A stretch of DNA of 64,000 nt from assembly GCA_013399115.1 (NCBI GenBank), contig VXAA01007214.1:108247-172246 (forward strand), written 5' to 3'. How positions within the stretch are numbered: position 1 is the first letter of the stretch; each line of letters opens with the position of its first letter. This DNA comes from Anseranas semipalmata (Eukaryota > Chordata > Aves > Anseriformes > Anseranatidae). A program made the position numbers and the translations under genes. The notes beneath the pieces were generated by a model. That model had not been told where the DNA came from, searched no databases, and saw only the letters and a program-made list of their open reading frames with translations. Shown here piece after piece: positions 38,263 through 50,700 of this stretch.

Positions 38263-38612
38263 TAGTTTATCAAGTTGGTCAAGCCCAGCTTCCCCTTGGT
38301 GATTCCATGCTGACTACTCATGATGATTTTCTTGTTGCTCATGTGCCTGGAAATGGTTTCACTCATCAAGGTGAGGCTGACTGGCCTTTAGTTTCCTGGG
38401 TCCTCCTTCTTGCCCTTCTTGAAGATAGGACTGACATTTGCTTTCCTCCAGTCCTCAGGCACTTTTCCCAGTCACGGTGATCAATCAAAGATTATTGAGT
38501 GGCCACTCAGTGACATCACCCAGCTCCCTCTGCACTCGTGGGTTCATCCCATCAGGGCCCATGGACAGGGATTGTTGTCTTTGTTGCTGAATGTTCTGGC
38601 AGCCCACCTATA
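38263..38612 (-). mobile_element. CR1-like reverse-transcriptase segment, minus strand
   Basis: The minus strand reads GPDGMNPRVQREL near the right end, the conserved N-terminal RT block G-P-D-G-x-x-P-x-V-x-R-E-L of CR1 ORF2. It then reads a degraded GLEESKCQSYLQEGQEGG, compare the family's EDWRKANVTPIFKKGKKED in another frame. The segment sits directly next to the CR1 3' end at 37983-38262 on the same strand. A single insertion with an internal deletion is the simplest reading; two nested insertions is the other. Confidence 0.75.
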
Positions 38613-39274
38613 GGCTTTCCCCTATGTGCAGTCGGAGGAAACATCGGTTTTCAGAGATTTTCCTGATTTTTTTTCTGGAGTTTGGACATCTTATGTGAAA
38701 TGCTAAAAGAAGGCTGACTCTGTTTTTAAAAAGTTCTCTCTTAATTTGTTTTGAGGAAAAAAAAAAAAAGTGACAGCTCAAGTTTGCAGTGAATTAGGGG
38801 GATGCTGTACTCACATGAACATATGGTGGCCTTCGTGAGTCGTGGCATGCCCTGGCACTGGTTTTCAGATGGAGACATACTTCTTTATGTTTCCTACTGT
38901 CAGTGCTTACTGTATTGATCCTTCAGACTTTGCCACTGCTTAGCTGAGCTTTGTGCAGCAGCCAGGGCCCTTGGGAGCACGCAGTGCATGGCCTGGCAGC
39001 TGCCAGTCAGGGCCTGTTGTGACAGCAGTGACAAAAGTGGTGCCTACTGTCAGCTCCTGACGGGCAGGGTGGAAACTAGTTATTTCTACTTGCCAGGCTC
39101 ATTCTTATGTTCTCCTGAGTAGGTAAAGGGTGCAACCTTCCTGTCAGGAAGCTGAGATGCTTGGGTCCCTTTCTTCATCGCCCCAGCTGAAGGAGTGTTC
39201 GTACCTTCAAATGCTCCTCAAGCCCAGTGTCCCTGTGCGTCCTCCTCCCACTCTCTTGTAAGGGGTTTTGTTTC
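38613..39274. other. Probable intron, no gene recognised
   Basis: Contains an A-run at about 38757-38769. No further recognisable structure. Confidence 0.45.
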
Positions 39275-39319
39275 CTCAGAGGAGTGTGCTCTTTTTTTTT
39301 TTTTTATGCTCAGAGGAGT
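39275..39319. repeat. Poly(T) run flanked by 11-bp direct repeats
   Basis: CTCAGAGGAGT at 39275-39285 recurs at 39309-39319. Between them lies GTGTGCT and a run of 15 T (39292-39305 region). This resembles a target-site duplication around a short retroposed poly(A) tail on the minus strand, with no body left. Replication slippage is an alternative. Confidence 0.5.
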
Positions 39320-39340
39320 AAGAACTTTTAAACTGTGTAA

Positions 39341-39393
39341 AAAATAAATAAAAATAAAAATAAAAATAAAAATAAAAATAAAAATAAAAATAA
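39341..39393 (+). repeat. (AAAAT)n microsatellite
   Basis: About eight to nine consecutive AAAAT/AAATA units, with a few AAAT units at the start. Simple-sequence repeat. Confidence 0.9.
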
Positions 39394-41260
39394 ACCAACA
39401 GGGTAGGAACCAAAATTCTGAGACCCAATGTAAAAGTCAGATTTGGTGGTTCTCAGAGTAACACTGAGGGTTTCTGTGGGGAACGGGAAGGGTGGTCAGA
39501 GATGGGTTCACTTTGATGCTCACTGCTGTGTTGGAAAAAAAGGGCTGAATTCCTCTTGTTTTTTGAAATCAACTTGCAAAACCCTTGAACTTCCTGTGCT
39601 GGAGGAATATGTTTACACATTTTTTCATTCCATTTGTGTTCCTGAGAGTGTGAGAGAGATGGCAGTGTGGGTAAGGGAAGGGGAGCTGGGGAGCTGCGTG
39701 ACCGGTGCATCTCAAGAACATAGATAGACCCTGGTGAATCCCATCCACCTTGCAGTGTGCAGCCAGGTTGTAAATGGACTCAGGAGCACATTTCAGCTTT
39801 GGTATGTGTAATTTTATCATTAGAAAACAAATCCAAGGGAAAAACAAAACTTTGACTAAAAATGTTTTGTTTTAAATGAATTTCATTGCTAAAATGTTTT
39901 CTTCTGAAAATATATGACTGGTTCTACTCCTGGCCTTCAAAACTGTTCTTTTTCCTGAAGACAATCTAGTTGTGCCATCCTTAGGATGTGCCACAAAGTC
40001 CATCTGTTCCCAGTAATTTCTGAAGGGACAAGGAAAGGAATTCGTTAATGGAATGCCCTTTATATAAAGTTCACGGCAGAAAAACAGTCATCTTTTGTAT
40101 TATGTTGTCTGTACTTGCAAAGACTTCCAGGACACTGGCACTTGTAGACTTCCAGATAGATAGCAGGAGTTGATTCTGCAGCAGCTCTTTTCTAACATTA
40201 CACCATCACACTTCACACTTCGGTACCCATGTGAACTCAGATAGTCAGAAGAAACAAAGCTTATCAGAGGAAAAAAAGAGGCAAAACGCAAGGAGGGGAG
40301 GTTACTTGTATACCTAAATTAAAGTCTATAGCTTGATTAAAAGGTCTTAGTGGTTGGAAGAAGCTCTTTAAGATAGAAACCATCATTGCTCTGAGGCTGT
40401 AGTGCTAGGAGGTCTCATGGGTGTCATCACCAGGTACTTGTAATTATGCCACTATTTCCAGGACTCTTAACACAAGCAGCATGGCAGGAGAGGAATTGCT
40501 AAGGGTAGCTGACTGAGGATAATGGATAGTAGGATGAAATTGAGAGGAAAAACTTAATTGGAATTAACTAGCTGAGAAAAGCCTCTTGATCTGTCAGACA
40601 GTGAAATTGCCTCCCAAGAGCAATGGTATAGTCCCAGCCACGTGGGCATTTAAAGCCCAGCTAATGTCTATGATTCCCTGAGTTAACTGGAGTATCTCAA
40701 TAATTGGAACTGACACAAAGATTTATCTCCTTTGATTGACTCGTTTTCACAGGGGCTCATCTCTTTGTGGTACCGCACAGAGCTTTCAGGGCAGCTGTTT
40801 GCACTTAAACTGCCAGAAGCTGACAATATGTATCCATTTCAGCTCTTCAAATGCATTCTTTGAAAAAACACTTAAATCACTGAAATAGACAGTGCTAATC
40901 AGTCTGCAGGAAAATGGAGCATCCTTACCTGGGGCTCACTGCCATAAATCTTCTTGTGGCAACGCTCAGTTATCATACAGCAGTAGAAAGCCATTTAGGT
41001 GCATTACTGCCAAATACCCAATCAACCTGAAAAATTGGGCTGATTTTGGCCAAGCCTATAATAGGAAAAGGTTTTTTGCCAAATATATAAAAACAAATGG
41101 TTGGTATTTCAGCAGAAGCTACTATTTGCAACAGAGGAGGATTAATCACACTGAGATGATAGAAATGATATCCCATGCTGATTTCAGAAAAGACAGTGCG
41201 CTGCACAGGATGGCCCTAAAGGGCGAGTTTTATAGGGAGGTTGTGTTCAGCTTTGTCCAT

Positions 41261-41284
41261 TCACCTGCTGTGCGACCTTGGCCA
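41261..41284 (+). repeat. MIR-like SINE core remnant
   Basis: TCACCTGCTGTGCGACCTTG at 41261-41280 resembles the MIR core (CTTGCTGTGTGACCTTGGGC). A second piece, TTGAGCAAGTCACTTCATCT at 41706-41725, matches the next part of the same core, about 430 bases further on. By-eye identification. Confidence 0.4.
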
Positions 41285-44259
41285 ACAGCAGCAACATCAC
41301 TTTGTCCTCTGATTCAGCACAGCTCTCCAGAGCAACACCTTCCTCCAGTATTTTGGTGCTTTTTACAGTGTGCTTGTTCATGTACGAGATTTACGAGATA
41401 CACCTAAATGTATCGAGTTGGAAGTGGATAAGGAGGAATAAGCTATTGCTAGCAAATATGAAATCAGCTTGGCATGTTTGCTAACTGCAGTGCCTGGGCA
41501 GGCTTCAGGTCATAGCTAGTGGCTGTTTGTTCATGTTTGCAAGGTTGTAGGAGGACTGACTCACAGCCTGACTTCCCAGCTTAGAGGTACAGCCTCTCAA
41601 AAGCTCACTGGCCTGTTGGCGTACATTTCCACGGTGAAAAGTTATGCAACCTCAGTCTACAGGGGGAGACGTCAGAGCGGCGCTGCTGACTTCTGGATGT
41701 TCCTTTTGAGCAAGTCACTTCATCTGTGACTGTTCCCTCAGACTTGTACCTTTGCTGGTCCTTTGGCAGAGGAGAGCTTCACTGTCCTTTCCATGTGCGT
41801 GCCACCTGGGAAAAGGAAGCTTTATGCTGTGAGGATTTCACTAATGCTTAAATCTGGCTGAAGCCTTGCTCTGCCTCATTATACCCTGAAGGTCACAAAT
41901 GGGTAGAAACGCATGTTCACGCTCCTCAGCACGCTCCTCCGGCCACAGCCACTCTTTGCCTGCAGGCTGACATGGAAAGTGTGGGGGTGAAAGACATTTC
42001 CTCTGCAGCAGGGTATGTATGTGTGCAAGAGAGATGGTTTGTTTTCTTGCTTGCTCTTGCTATGGCGTCTTGGGCTGGTGTGGTGAGAAAAAGGAAGCAA
42101 GAGAGAAAGCAGCTGGGAAAACAGGAGGACTGGTCCCTGGGGGAGCAGGGACAGAGCCACTGCTGCTGGTGGAGTGGACCCTGCTGTTCACTGCCTAAAT
42201 GAGACCTAGTTAAGGAAATGAATGTAAATGAAACATGCTAATTTTTTTGCCTGGAATGTTGTCAGGTATTGCACTATGAGGATAATATTGTGATTTAAAG
42301 AGTGAATGGTTATAAAGAACTTTGCATTTCACTGGAGCATTCTTTTTCAAACTATCATTTCTTCTGCTATGAGAAGGTTGGGTTAAATATAGCTATATAG
42401 GTATAGGGAGAAAAAGTTCAAAATTTAAAGTGAAAATTAAGGAGAAGAGCTGATGGAAACTGGAACAGGCAGAGGTTATTTAAAGATACAATAAAAAAAA
42501 AAGTTAAAAATACTCTTTGAGAAATTTAGGCTTTGGGTAATGTCTGCAAAGCTGCAGCCAATTGGTACAACAAGGAATTTTAAACAGGTGCACATCCCTT
42601 ACTATACTCTTCTATTACATTCCTTCAGCCCTTCTATTGTTTGTAAAATGTTCTCAGTAGATGATGTGTTCTGTGAGCCTGTCTCTCCAGGTGGGTTTTC
42701 AGGTAAATCCTTTTTTCAGAAGAACCCTTCAGTCCAGAATGCCCCCACTTAACCAGCCGGACATGGCCTGGGCAGGGTCTAATCTGCCTGCTAGCTGATG
42801 GACATGGACCAAATCCAGCCTGTGATGGCCACCGAAGTTTCCCTGAAAAGGAACCCGTTGTAGGAAGGCCCTGCTGCCATTTCAGACACAGCATGGCAGG
42901 AGCCGCAAGCATCTGCTGCATTTGCTCTCCACTTGCCTTGGGAAGGTTTTGCTTCTGGCCCACCATTCCCAGGCTGTTTTTACCATACCTGTTCTCCTTC
43001 AAAAAGTCCTCGAAGGGTGCTGGCCTGAAACTGCCCACTTGTGTCACATGCCACAAGTCCTGTTACTTCGCATGTTGTGCAAGAGTGCAAGTAAATAAAT
43101 ATTGGTTGTAAATTCATTTGGTCTTTGTTAAATCCAACTAGACTGCTTGGCTTCTAATAGTGTCAGCCCTGAACTTCACATCTGGACTAGACACAGTGCA
43201 GAGACGAATTTCCTTTGATTTGTTCCCGAGTAACTCACCATTTAATTTAACTGAGTGGTTCCTTGCTCTCCTATTCTGGAATGATGGATTGCGAAATGCA
43301 CTCCTTTTAAATTAATCCAAACGCTTGACTTCCATCAGCAGAGTAATCTTTCTCAGCGGTATGCTAAGTATGCTTTTAAAAGGTATGGTGAATATGAATG
43401 CTATGCACTTGGTTGATGATTTAAGTGTTTACACTTTCTAAACATTGCAGCAATAACAAATATGGCTTAGCTATATTTTTATAACCTTTCAGAAGTGATC
43501 ATTCAAGTAACATCAAAGGGACTTAAATGGATTTCTAAATGTGATGTTACAAGTGAGGGCAGCTCCCCTCTCATCAGAAAACCAGCAATTGGAAATGGGG
43601 CTGAGCAAAGCTCATAATATTTCTGATTGCAGGGCTTCCATAGATCATCCAGAAAGCTTTCTATTGGAGCCATTAATGGTAAAATATTTCGTGTGGGTGC
43701 TGTCCCTGCTTATGCTGGCTTGATGTTGCAAGGGAGCAGTGCCCATTTTTTTTCTTTTGCTGTTTATACTTCTCAAAGATGGAGTGGGGCATTTCTGGGG
43801 AGGAGAGAAGAAGGAGTGTGTGAATACTTTGTGTTTCCATACTGTCTCCTTTGTAAGAACAGCAAAAAGTTACAGTGAAGTTAAGAAAATGATATTGATG
43901 TAAACCAACCCATCAGCTCCTACCAGCCTGGACACTCCCTCGCTCTGTTTAGCAGAGGTAGGGACTGTCTGAATGCCACAGCTAAAAGTTGCACAGCACT
44001 CCCTGGGTCCAGCTAGAACACGACAGCAGTAGCTTTTCCTAAAAGTGGGAAGACAAGACACATCCTTTTGTCACTGAAATACGTGGCAGCGCTTTTTGGG
44101 CAAAGGTAAATGACACTAAACTTTTGGCAACGCATGAACTGCGGCACTTGTCTACCAATTCATTCTTGGCAGGTTTACACCTACAGAAAATGACATGTCC
44201 AACAAATGACCTTGGCTGAAATCTGTGTTCCTACTTTGCATGTGTACATTGTGTGTGTT

Positions 44260-44306
44260 GGAAAGGGCATTTGACTGGAATCAGAAGGCCTGAATACTTC
44301 TACTTC
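44260..44306 (+). repeat. MIR-like tRNA-derived remnant
   Basis: GGCATTTGACTGGAATCAGA followed by AGGCCTGAATAC resembles the tRNA-derived 5' part of MIR (AGCACTGGACTGGAATCAGA then AGACCTGGGTTC). Weak, by eye. Confidence 0.4.
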
Positions 44307-44423
44307 ACCACCAATGGTAGACATAGAGAAAGCATCTTCTTTGCAAAACAGATTTACTGAGAAATACATAAAAGGTTTGTATTATCCAAAATATTAGCTC
44401 AATATTATTAGTTTCACCAACAA

Positions 44424-45203
44424 TATGAAGTTTTACAAGAGCAAGTGCTGGATTCTGCACCTGGGATGGGGCAACCCTGGCTATACCTACTGGGTGACGA
44501 GAGGCTGGAGAGCAGCCCTACAGAAAGGGATCTGGGGGTTTTGGTTGACAGCAAGTTGAAGATGAGCCAGCAGCGTGCCCTGGCAGCCAGGGAGGCCAAC
44601 CGTATCCTGGGGTGCATCAGGCACGGCATGGCTAGTCGGTCGAGGGAAGGGATTGTCCCGCTCTGCTCTGCGCTGGTGTGGCCTCACCTCAAGTGCTGTG
44701 TGCAGTTTTGGGCACCACAGTATAAAAAGGACATAAAACTGTTGGAGAGTGTCCAAAGGAGGGCAACGAAGATGGTGAATGGTCTGGAGGAGAAGACGTA
44801 TGAGGAGCGGCTGATGTCCCTCGGTTTGTTCAGCCCAGAGAAGAGGAGATGAGGGGAGGCCTCATGGCGGCCTGCAGCTTCCTCATGAGGGGAGCGGAGG
44901 GGCAGGCGCTGAGCTCTGCTCTCTGGTGACAGTGACAGGACCCGAGGGAACGGCATGGAGCTGTGACAGGGGAGGGTCAGGCTGGGTGCTAGGAACAGGT
45001 TCTTCACCGAGAGGGTGGTCGGGCACTGGCACACGCTCCCCAGGGCAGTGGTCACAGCACCGAGCCTGCTGGAGTTCAAGAATCATCTGGACAATGCTCT
45101 CAGACATAGGGTCTGATTTTTGGGTGGTGCTGTGCAGAGCCAGGCGTTGGACTCAGTGATCCTTGTGGGTCCCTTCCGACTTGGGATATTCTATGATTCT
45201 ATG
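44424..45203 (+). mobile_element. CR1 LINE 3' fragment, plus strand
   Basis: The frame from 44445 to 44852 gives the ORF2 C-terminal region: [20 protein letters not shown], then [18 protein letters not shown], then [20 protein letters not shown]. It runs through the [10 protein letters not shown] block, where a small indel turns the normal continuation into a stop. Remains of the rest of ORF2 follow in other frames (EGGRALAHAPQGSGHSTEPA is not kept in frame). The 3' UTR ends with CCCTTCCGACTTGGGATATT and CTATGATTCTATGA at about 45203. It is a different subfamily from the 26106 copy, judged from its 3' UTR. 5'-truncated, inactive. Confidence 0.92.
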
Positions 45204-47664
45204 AATATGTTTTGTACAAAGTGAGAAACTAAGCTCTTCTGCAGGGCACACCTTAGAAGGTGACTGCATGTGCTGACATACTAGTATTGGCAGGATCATG
45301 TATGTTTTTCTTGATCTTTCTGAAGCCTTTTATGTATGGAATGCGTACTTGACTTGTTACCTTGACTAGGTAGCTAAGGTGTACCATGTTGCTTCCAAAT
45401 CTTACTCTGTACCAGTCTGTGATATTTAACTCAAGTAATGTTGTATATATTTGGCAGAGGAAATGGCATGTTTATTTTCTAAAATTCTGACTTAACGAGC
45501 TTTATCTGCCTCATTGCTTAAAAAAAAAAGAAAGTGAAGAATTGAAGTCCACTTCTTATTTCTCACCAGCACTCTCCCAGGACAACACATACTGTTTTGA
45601 CCTGCCAACACCATGTCTCATAGTAGCCTACAGAGCCAACCCATCTAAGGGAAAATTGTTTGGCTCAAGAAATGAAGGACTGTGTTATGCCTGGACGCAA
45701 ATAAGAACATAACCTCCCATCATAAGTAGGCTGGCACTGAGCTTTACTTCAGTCTTAAGCAAGGACTGGGTAGTACTTAAATCTGAAGTGAGCTAAGGCA
45801 AACCACAACCTTTTGATCTGAAAGGCTTTTATTAATGAGTGTTACTGGTTTGGGTGTTTTAGTGTCAGTATTTCTTCTCTGAACATCTTCAAATCCAAAA
45901 TGTGAAATACTATTATTTTGAGTTTTGAAAGTCTGTAATGACAAAGTAGTTCAATAACCAAAACCAAAGGCTTCAAGGTCTTCAAACTAAGCCTTACAGG
46001 CCCAAGCTGATGTGCAGTAGCACCTGGATAGTGGATGCCTTTTACACCTGTCACCTGGTAGGGGGCACCTTGTGATCAGCTGGAGGTGTTATGGAAGATA
46101 CAGCCATGTATCTTTAATGTATATTAAATTAGAGTTAAAATCCAACAGGGCTTTTGTCTTGTCTTCATGCTGCTGTGTGAGACAGCACTATGGCTCAGGT
46201 GGTCGTCAGACCTAGACTTGTAGCCTGTCCCTGGAATTGGCAATGGTTTGTCAACCAGAAAGGGTACTGTCAGCTCCTCCAGTTGTTCCAGGAGTTGTGA
46301 AAGGCTAAAGGACCTGCCGGTGATCACAGAACCAAAACTGGCTGTTTGTGGCTTCAGTACTGACTTCAGGTTCTTTGTTTTCCCCTAAAATGCAAAACAC
46401 AACTAAAGGTTTGGTGTCTCAGACACTTGCTCCATAAGTATTTAGCTCGTCTCACAGGGTTTTGCCCGTGGTGCTATGAGCCTCTAAGATGCTTGCCAAG
46501 GGCTTTGCATAAGCTGATGTGTGCTGCGGCCACTCTGTAAGCTGCTTTAGTGCTGAGCTCACTTTGGGCCAACCAGCTTGGACACTCTTGACATTTCTGG
46601 ATGTCTTCTAAACATGTAATGCTGATAGAAATGTTGTTTAAATATTTGTGAGTTATTTAAAAATAGTGCGTCAAATAAGCAGCCTTGTGACGCCCGACAA
46701 ATATCTGGATAAGACGAGTGCTTTGGAGAAGAAGGAAGAGGTCACCACGAGTTATGTACACAAACTCTGACGAGAGACATGTTGGATCCATGAAACCCAG
46801 AGCAAAACGAGTCCTGTGCGGGAAGTGGTGTGCCCTGCTGCTCCGCAGCACGTGGCTGTGCTAACAGAAAAACCGGCCGGATAATTGGAGGACAGGCATG
46901 TTATGCCACAGCTGCCAGTTGTCCCTGCCCCAGTTACGCACTATTTAGGCTCTCTTAATGTTTTCCCCCAATTGGCACCCATCTGCATTTTTAGGAAGCT
47001 AAATTTTAAGAAGCTCAAGGGAATGAGTTTGCAATCCAACAATGATTAAGGCCTTTCGGCTGTTTCTTCTCAGTAGCATTAGACAGTATTTTAAGTCAGG
47101 ACTGGTGGTTGCTGGACAGAGGGGGGAAATGGAATCCCCATGATAGATGTGAGAACTGGACATTAGCTGTTAATCATATTAAATACTTATTTTCTGAGCT
47201 TCAAAACATTCATAAAATGTTTTAAAAGCTGCTTTCATATGTTAACTGTATTCATTTCTTTGAGTAAACACTTATCGTGTAGAGATTAAAATCAGCCACC
47301 AGGCATTGCTGAGATACATTTTAGTCTGTTAAAGAGGCTGAGCCTACCATCACATTTGAATCTAGTTTTATGTTGCCTTTAAATTGATTTGAAGCCAATT
47401 CCAGACCTATTGTAGAAATGAGATACATGATTAGGGCACCAGTGTCATCTTGCCAAGGTTTTTTCACTTCTTAGAATTGCTGCAAAGAAAGTTATTTTTA
47501 AAACATTCAGAATATTGAGCTGTTTCTTGACTTTTGTCGTGATCCATATAATGGCTGCAACTGGAGATCCCCTGTCTAGGCAGCACATTTTGTACATTTG
47601 GAAAATGGATTTACAAGTTATTACTGCAATTTTGTAGTTTGCTTTTCAGATTCTGATCTGTCAT
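45204..47664. other. Probable intron, no gene recognised
   Basis: AT-rich unique sequence. The stretch at 46600-47200 is free of recognisable repeats and might be worth a conservation check. No exon seen. Confidence 0.4.
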
Positions 47665-47731
47665 ATCTCCTTTCTTTTTTCTTTCTTTCTTTCTTTCTTT
47701 CTTTTTTTTTNTTTTTTTTTTTTTTTTTTTG
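47665..47731. repeat. (CTTT)n and poly(T) tract with an N
   Basis: CTTT repeats (47675-47702) run into a long T-run interrupted by an N at 47711. The N is probably a sequencing or assembly break in the homopolymer, so the true length is unknown. Confidence 0.9.
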
Positions 47732-50700
47732 TTATTGTGTGCATTGGTTGCTTTATTCTTGTTCTCTTTGACATCTACTTCTTATTTAAAGTGCCAAACT
47801 GAAAAGCCAAAATGAATCTCAGCTTCTCTGATGCCCAGAAAATATTTTTTTACCCTTATTAGCTGCTCTGCCTTTCACATGAAAATGCTACATCTACTTA
47901 TGGAATTAGAGGCTATTTATTGAGGTGTTCTGGCTATTATTTCACCCAAACAGCACTTACATTTTCAGCAGTTTACTATAGCTCTAACATTAGTGATCCA
48001 AATGAGGTTTAAGCATATGTCACAGAAAAATTTGCAGAGAGAAAAAAAAAAAAAGCAAACACACACACAAAAGAAAACCCTACCAAACATGATGCTATGT
48101 TTTCTGGAATGGTCTCAAAGATTCCAAAGATTTATCTGTTGATGATAAACTTGAGCCAGGAAAATAGCAAATGACGTGAATTATCTCATAAAATCAGTTC
48201 CTGATCTATAATGATAGATTTGGCTTAAATTAACCACCACACTTTTTTCTTTCTTTCTTGTTGACACATTCCTGTAGGTAGATCTGCAAACAAGCATCAA
48301 ATATCATTGAAAACAGTTTCAGCCTATGGGAGGAATGCCAACTGATCAAAGTCACTGTGACATTTGTTGTTCATACAGAACAGTAGATTTGCTAGCTGTA
48401 AGAGCTACTGGTCCCCAGTTGTTTATCTGAGCAAAATTATGGTTTCACAAATGCTTGCAAATAATGAAATAAGGATGTGAATATGGCCAAGTGAACTACT
48501 GTGGAGAATTCAAGCAAATATTTGTTAAATCTGTTTAATCAGCGTTCTATCAGAACCTCATTCAGGTTTTACTATTTTAATAAGCAATTTTACCAATTGC
48601 TTATTCCCGAAGTTTCTCTGTTCTAGTGCTTCTTATTCATGTGAGCTATTGTACCTATCTCTCCTGCAATGGACAATTACATGTTCCTTTGCACCACATT
48701 GCTCCCATTGATGGCAATACCATATTGGTGGTAATAACAATGTACCACCAGTTCCAAAACACTGATATTCAGGCATCTTGTTAATTCTGTGACATTTATT
48801 TATATCAAAAGGAAGAAGTTCTGGGAGATCTCAGAAGCAAGACTGTTCTTGGGAGATTTCTGACCAAGCAGATCTGGCTCCATGTACAGATAAGTTTGGA
48901 ATAGTCTTTGATCCGGTGTGGCAGTTGCCTATGCTGCTTCCTGAGCTGCTAAGACACACTTTTAGAAATAGCAACTGTCTTTTTGTAAGCTGAGTTTTTA
49001 GAAGAATTGGGCGTTTCACGTATAAAATCAATGTGGTAAAATTAGGAGGCTTTGACTGACTGGCAAAACATTGACCTGTCCAGCTGCTTTGATTTGTTGC
49101 TGGAATGAGCATCTGTCAGATATATGAGGAATATTCTGTCCAGCCATCTTGTTCAACAGTTTAGATGCGATAAAGATAGGAAGCAAAATAAGCATAAGGT
49201 ACTTTTCTGTTTTTCTGGTCAGGCAAGAAACAGCTGTTTTTCAAGATTGTGACTGAAAGAGTATCTGGAGATTGGATACAGATCCTATTTAACTTGGGAT
49301 TGGTTCACAGCAATATGACAGGGAAGTAGCAGCATAAAATGGATTTTTGATCAACTTTACACCTTCAGGCCTGGAGTATGTGAGAAAGCACTGGCATAAC
49401 AGTGACTTTTATTAGTTATCTAATGAAAAAAGTTGTATTTCCCAAGCATCGGTGTTTGTTCTAGAATGGATTGTCCATTCCTACTCAAGTCACAGCCATT
49501 TTGGAGGCAAATTGGTAACACGTACAGAGTGGGCAGTATGGTTTTATTTGTTTAAATAGCTGCAAATGTACTGGTGAGTTTGTTCTCGTTGTGTGCTGCT
49601 GCACTGACTGTCACTCAGAGCTGAAGAGAAATGATGCCAGCTGATGGAGTTCAGAATGGATGTTCAGAATCACATCAGAAGATGTGGAACTTTGCTGGCC
49701 ATAGACTACATCTCAGATTTGAGAAAAAGGTGTGGCATTCTTTGTCTGACTTGAGACAAAGATGCCTAACTTCTTCCTCCATGAGAAATGGAGGCAGCGG
49801 AATGCTGTGTTGAACTGCATCCGGCTCACCAAAAGCTCATTTATTTATTTATTGCCTCAGTTAAATACCATTTATACCACTGTGTGTGAATTCAGTAGCA
49901 GTCATGCCAGGGAAATAAAACAATACCCTGTCCCTGTTCAGGATGGGCGTGTGTACATATCTGACGAAGGACTCACCACCGCTTCCATGCCACAGTCCAA
50001 GTGGGCTTCCCTGCAGAAGCAGATTCTGAACTGAGGAGTGGTCAGCAGTGGGCAGGGAGCTTGCAAAACAAGTCTTGGTGCATCAAAGCCAATTACTAGA
50101 GTTGAAAGAAGATACTTTTCTCTTGCACACAATTCCATGCATATACAGCAGAGGAGCTTTATGTATTTCTTTTCTTGAGGTTTTGTCTCCTCCCATCTGC
50201 TCGTCTGGCTCACTGTACGTGATGCCTGTGGCAGGGATCCCCACTGCCTGAGGCAGGACGCTGTGTTCCCTATTGCCCTAACAGAACCTGGCGTAGCTCC
50301 TCCAGGCTGCCCTGTGGCTTGCTCTTTTGGATTTGTTTCTCACGTGAGACCTCCTCTAGGACTCCCTTCTAGGGAACATGTCATTGCTTCAGAAATTTAC
50401 TCTGGAGAGTAGCAGATCCCAACCTGATTGCTTTGCTGGGAAATGTTATATCATTTGTGAAATAATACAGGTTTGAATCAAAAAACAAACAGTAATGACA
50501 GTGAATCTGTAAGGGCCCATGTGTGGTGCATGCGAAAAGAGTTGTCTATTCCCAAATATCTCAGGTCCAAATATGGATATTTGTGATCTAAAAGCTTCCA
50601 CAGGGCCATTTCAGCATTTCAGCATATTCATTCCAGTGCGCAGGGACTCCTTCAGATGGAGTGTAAAAACACAAGCACGGGTGTTCTTATGATTGTGGAA

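Larger units (their letters stand above)
39394..44423. other. Probable intron, mostly unique sequence
   Basis: A 171-codon open frame at 40892-41407 has no family resemblance. MIR-like pieces occur at 41261-41284, 41706-41730 and 44260-44306 and are listed separately. No other gene or LINE recognised. Confidence 0.45.
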
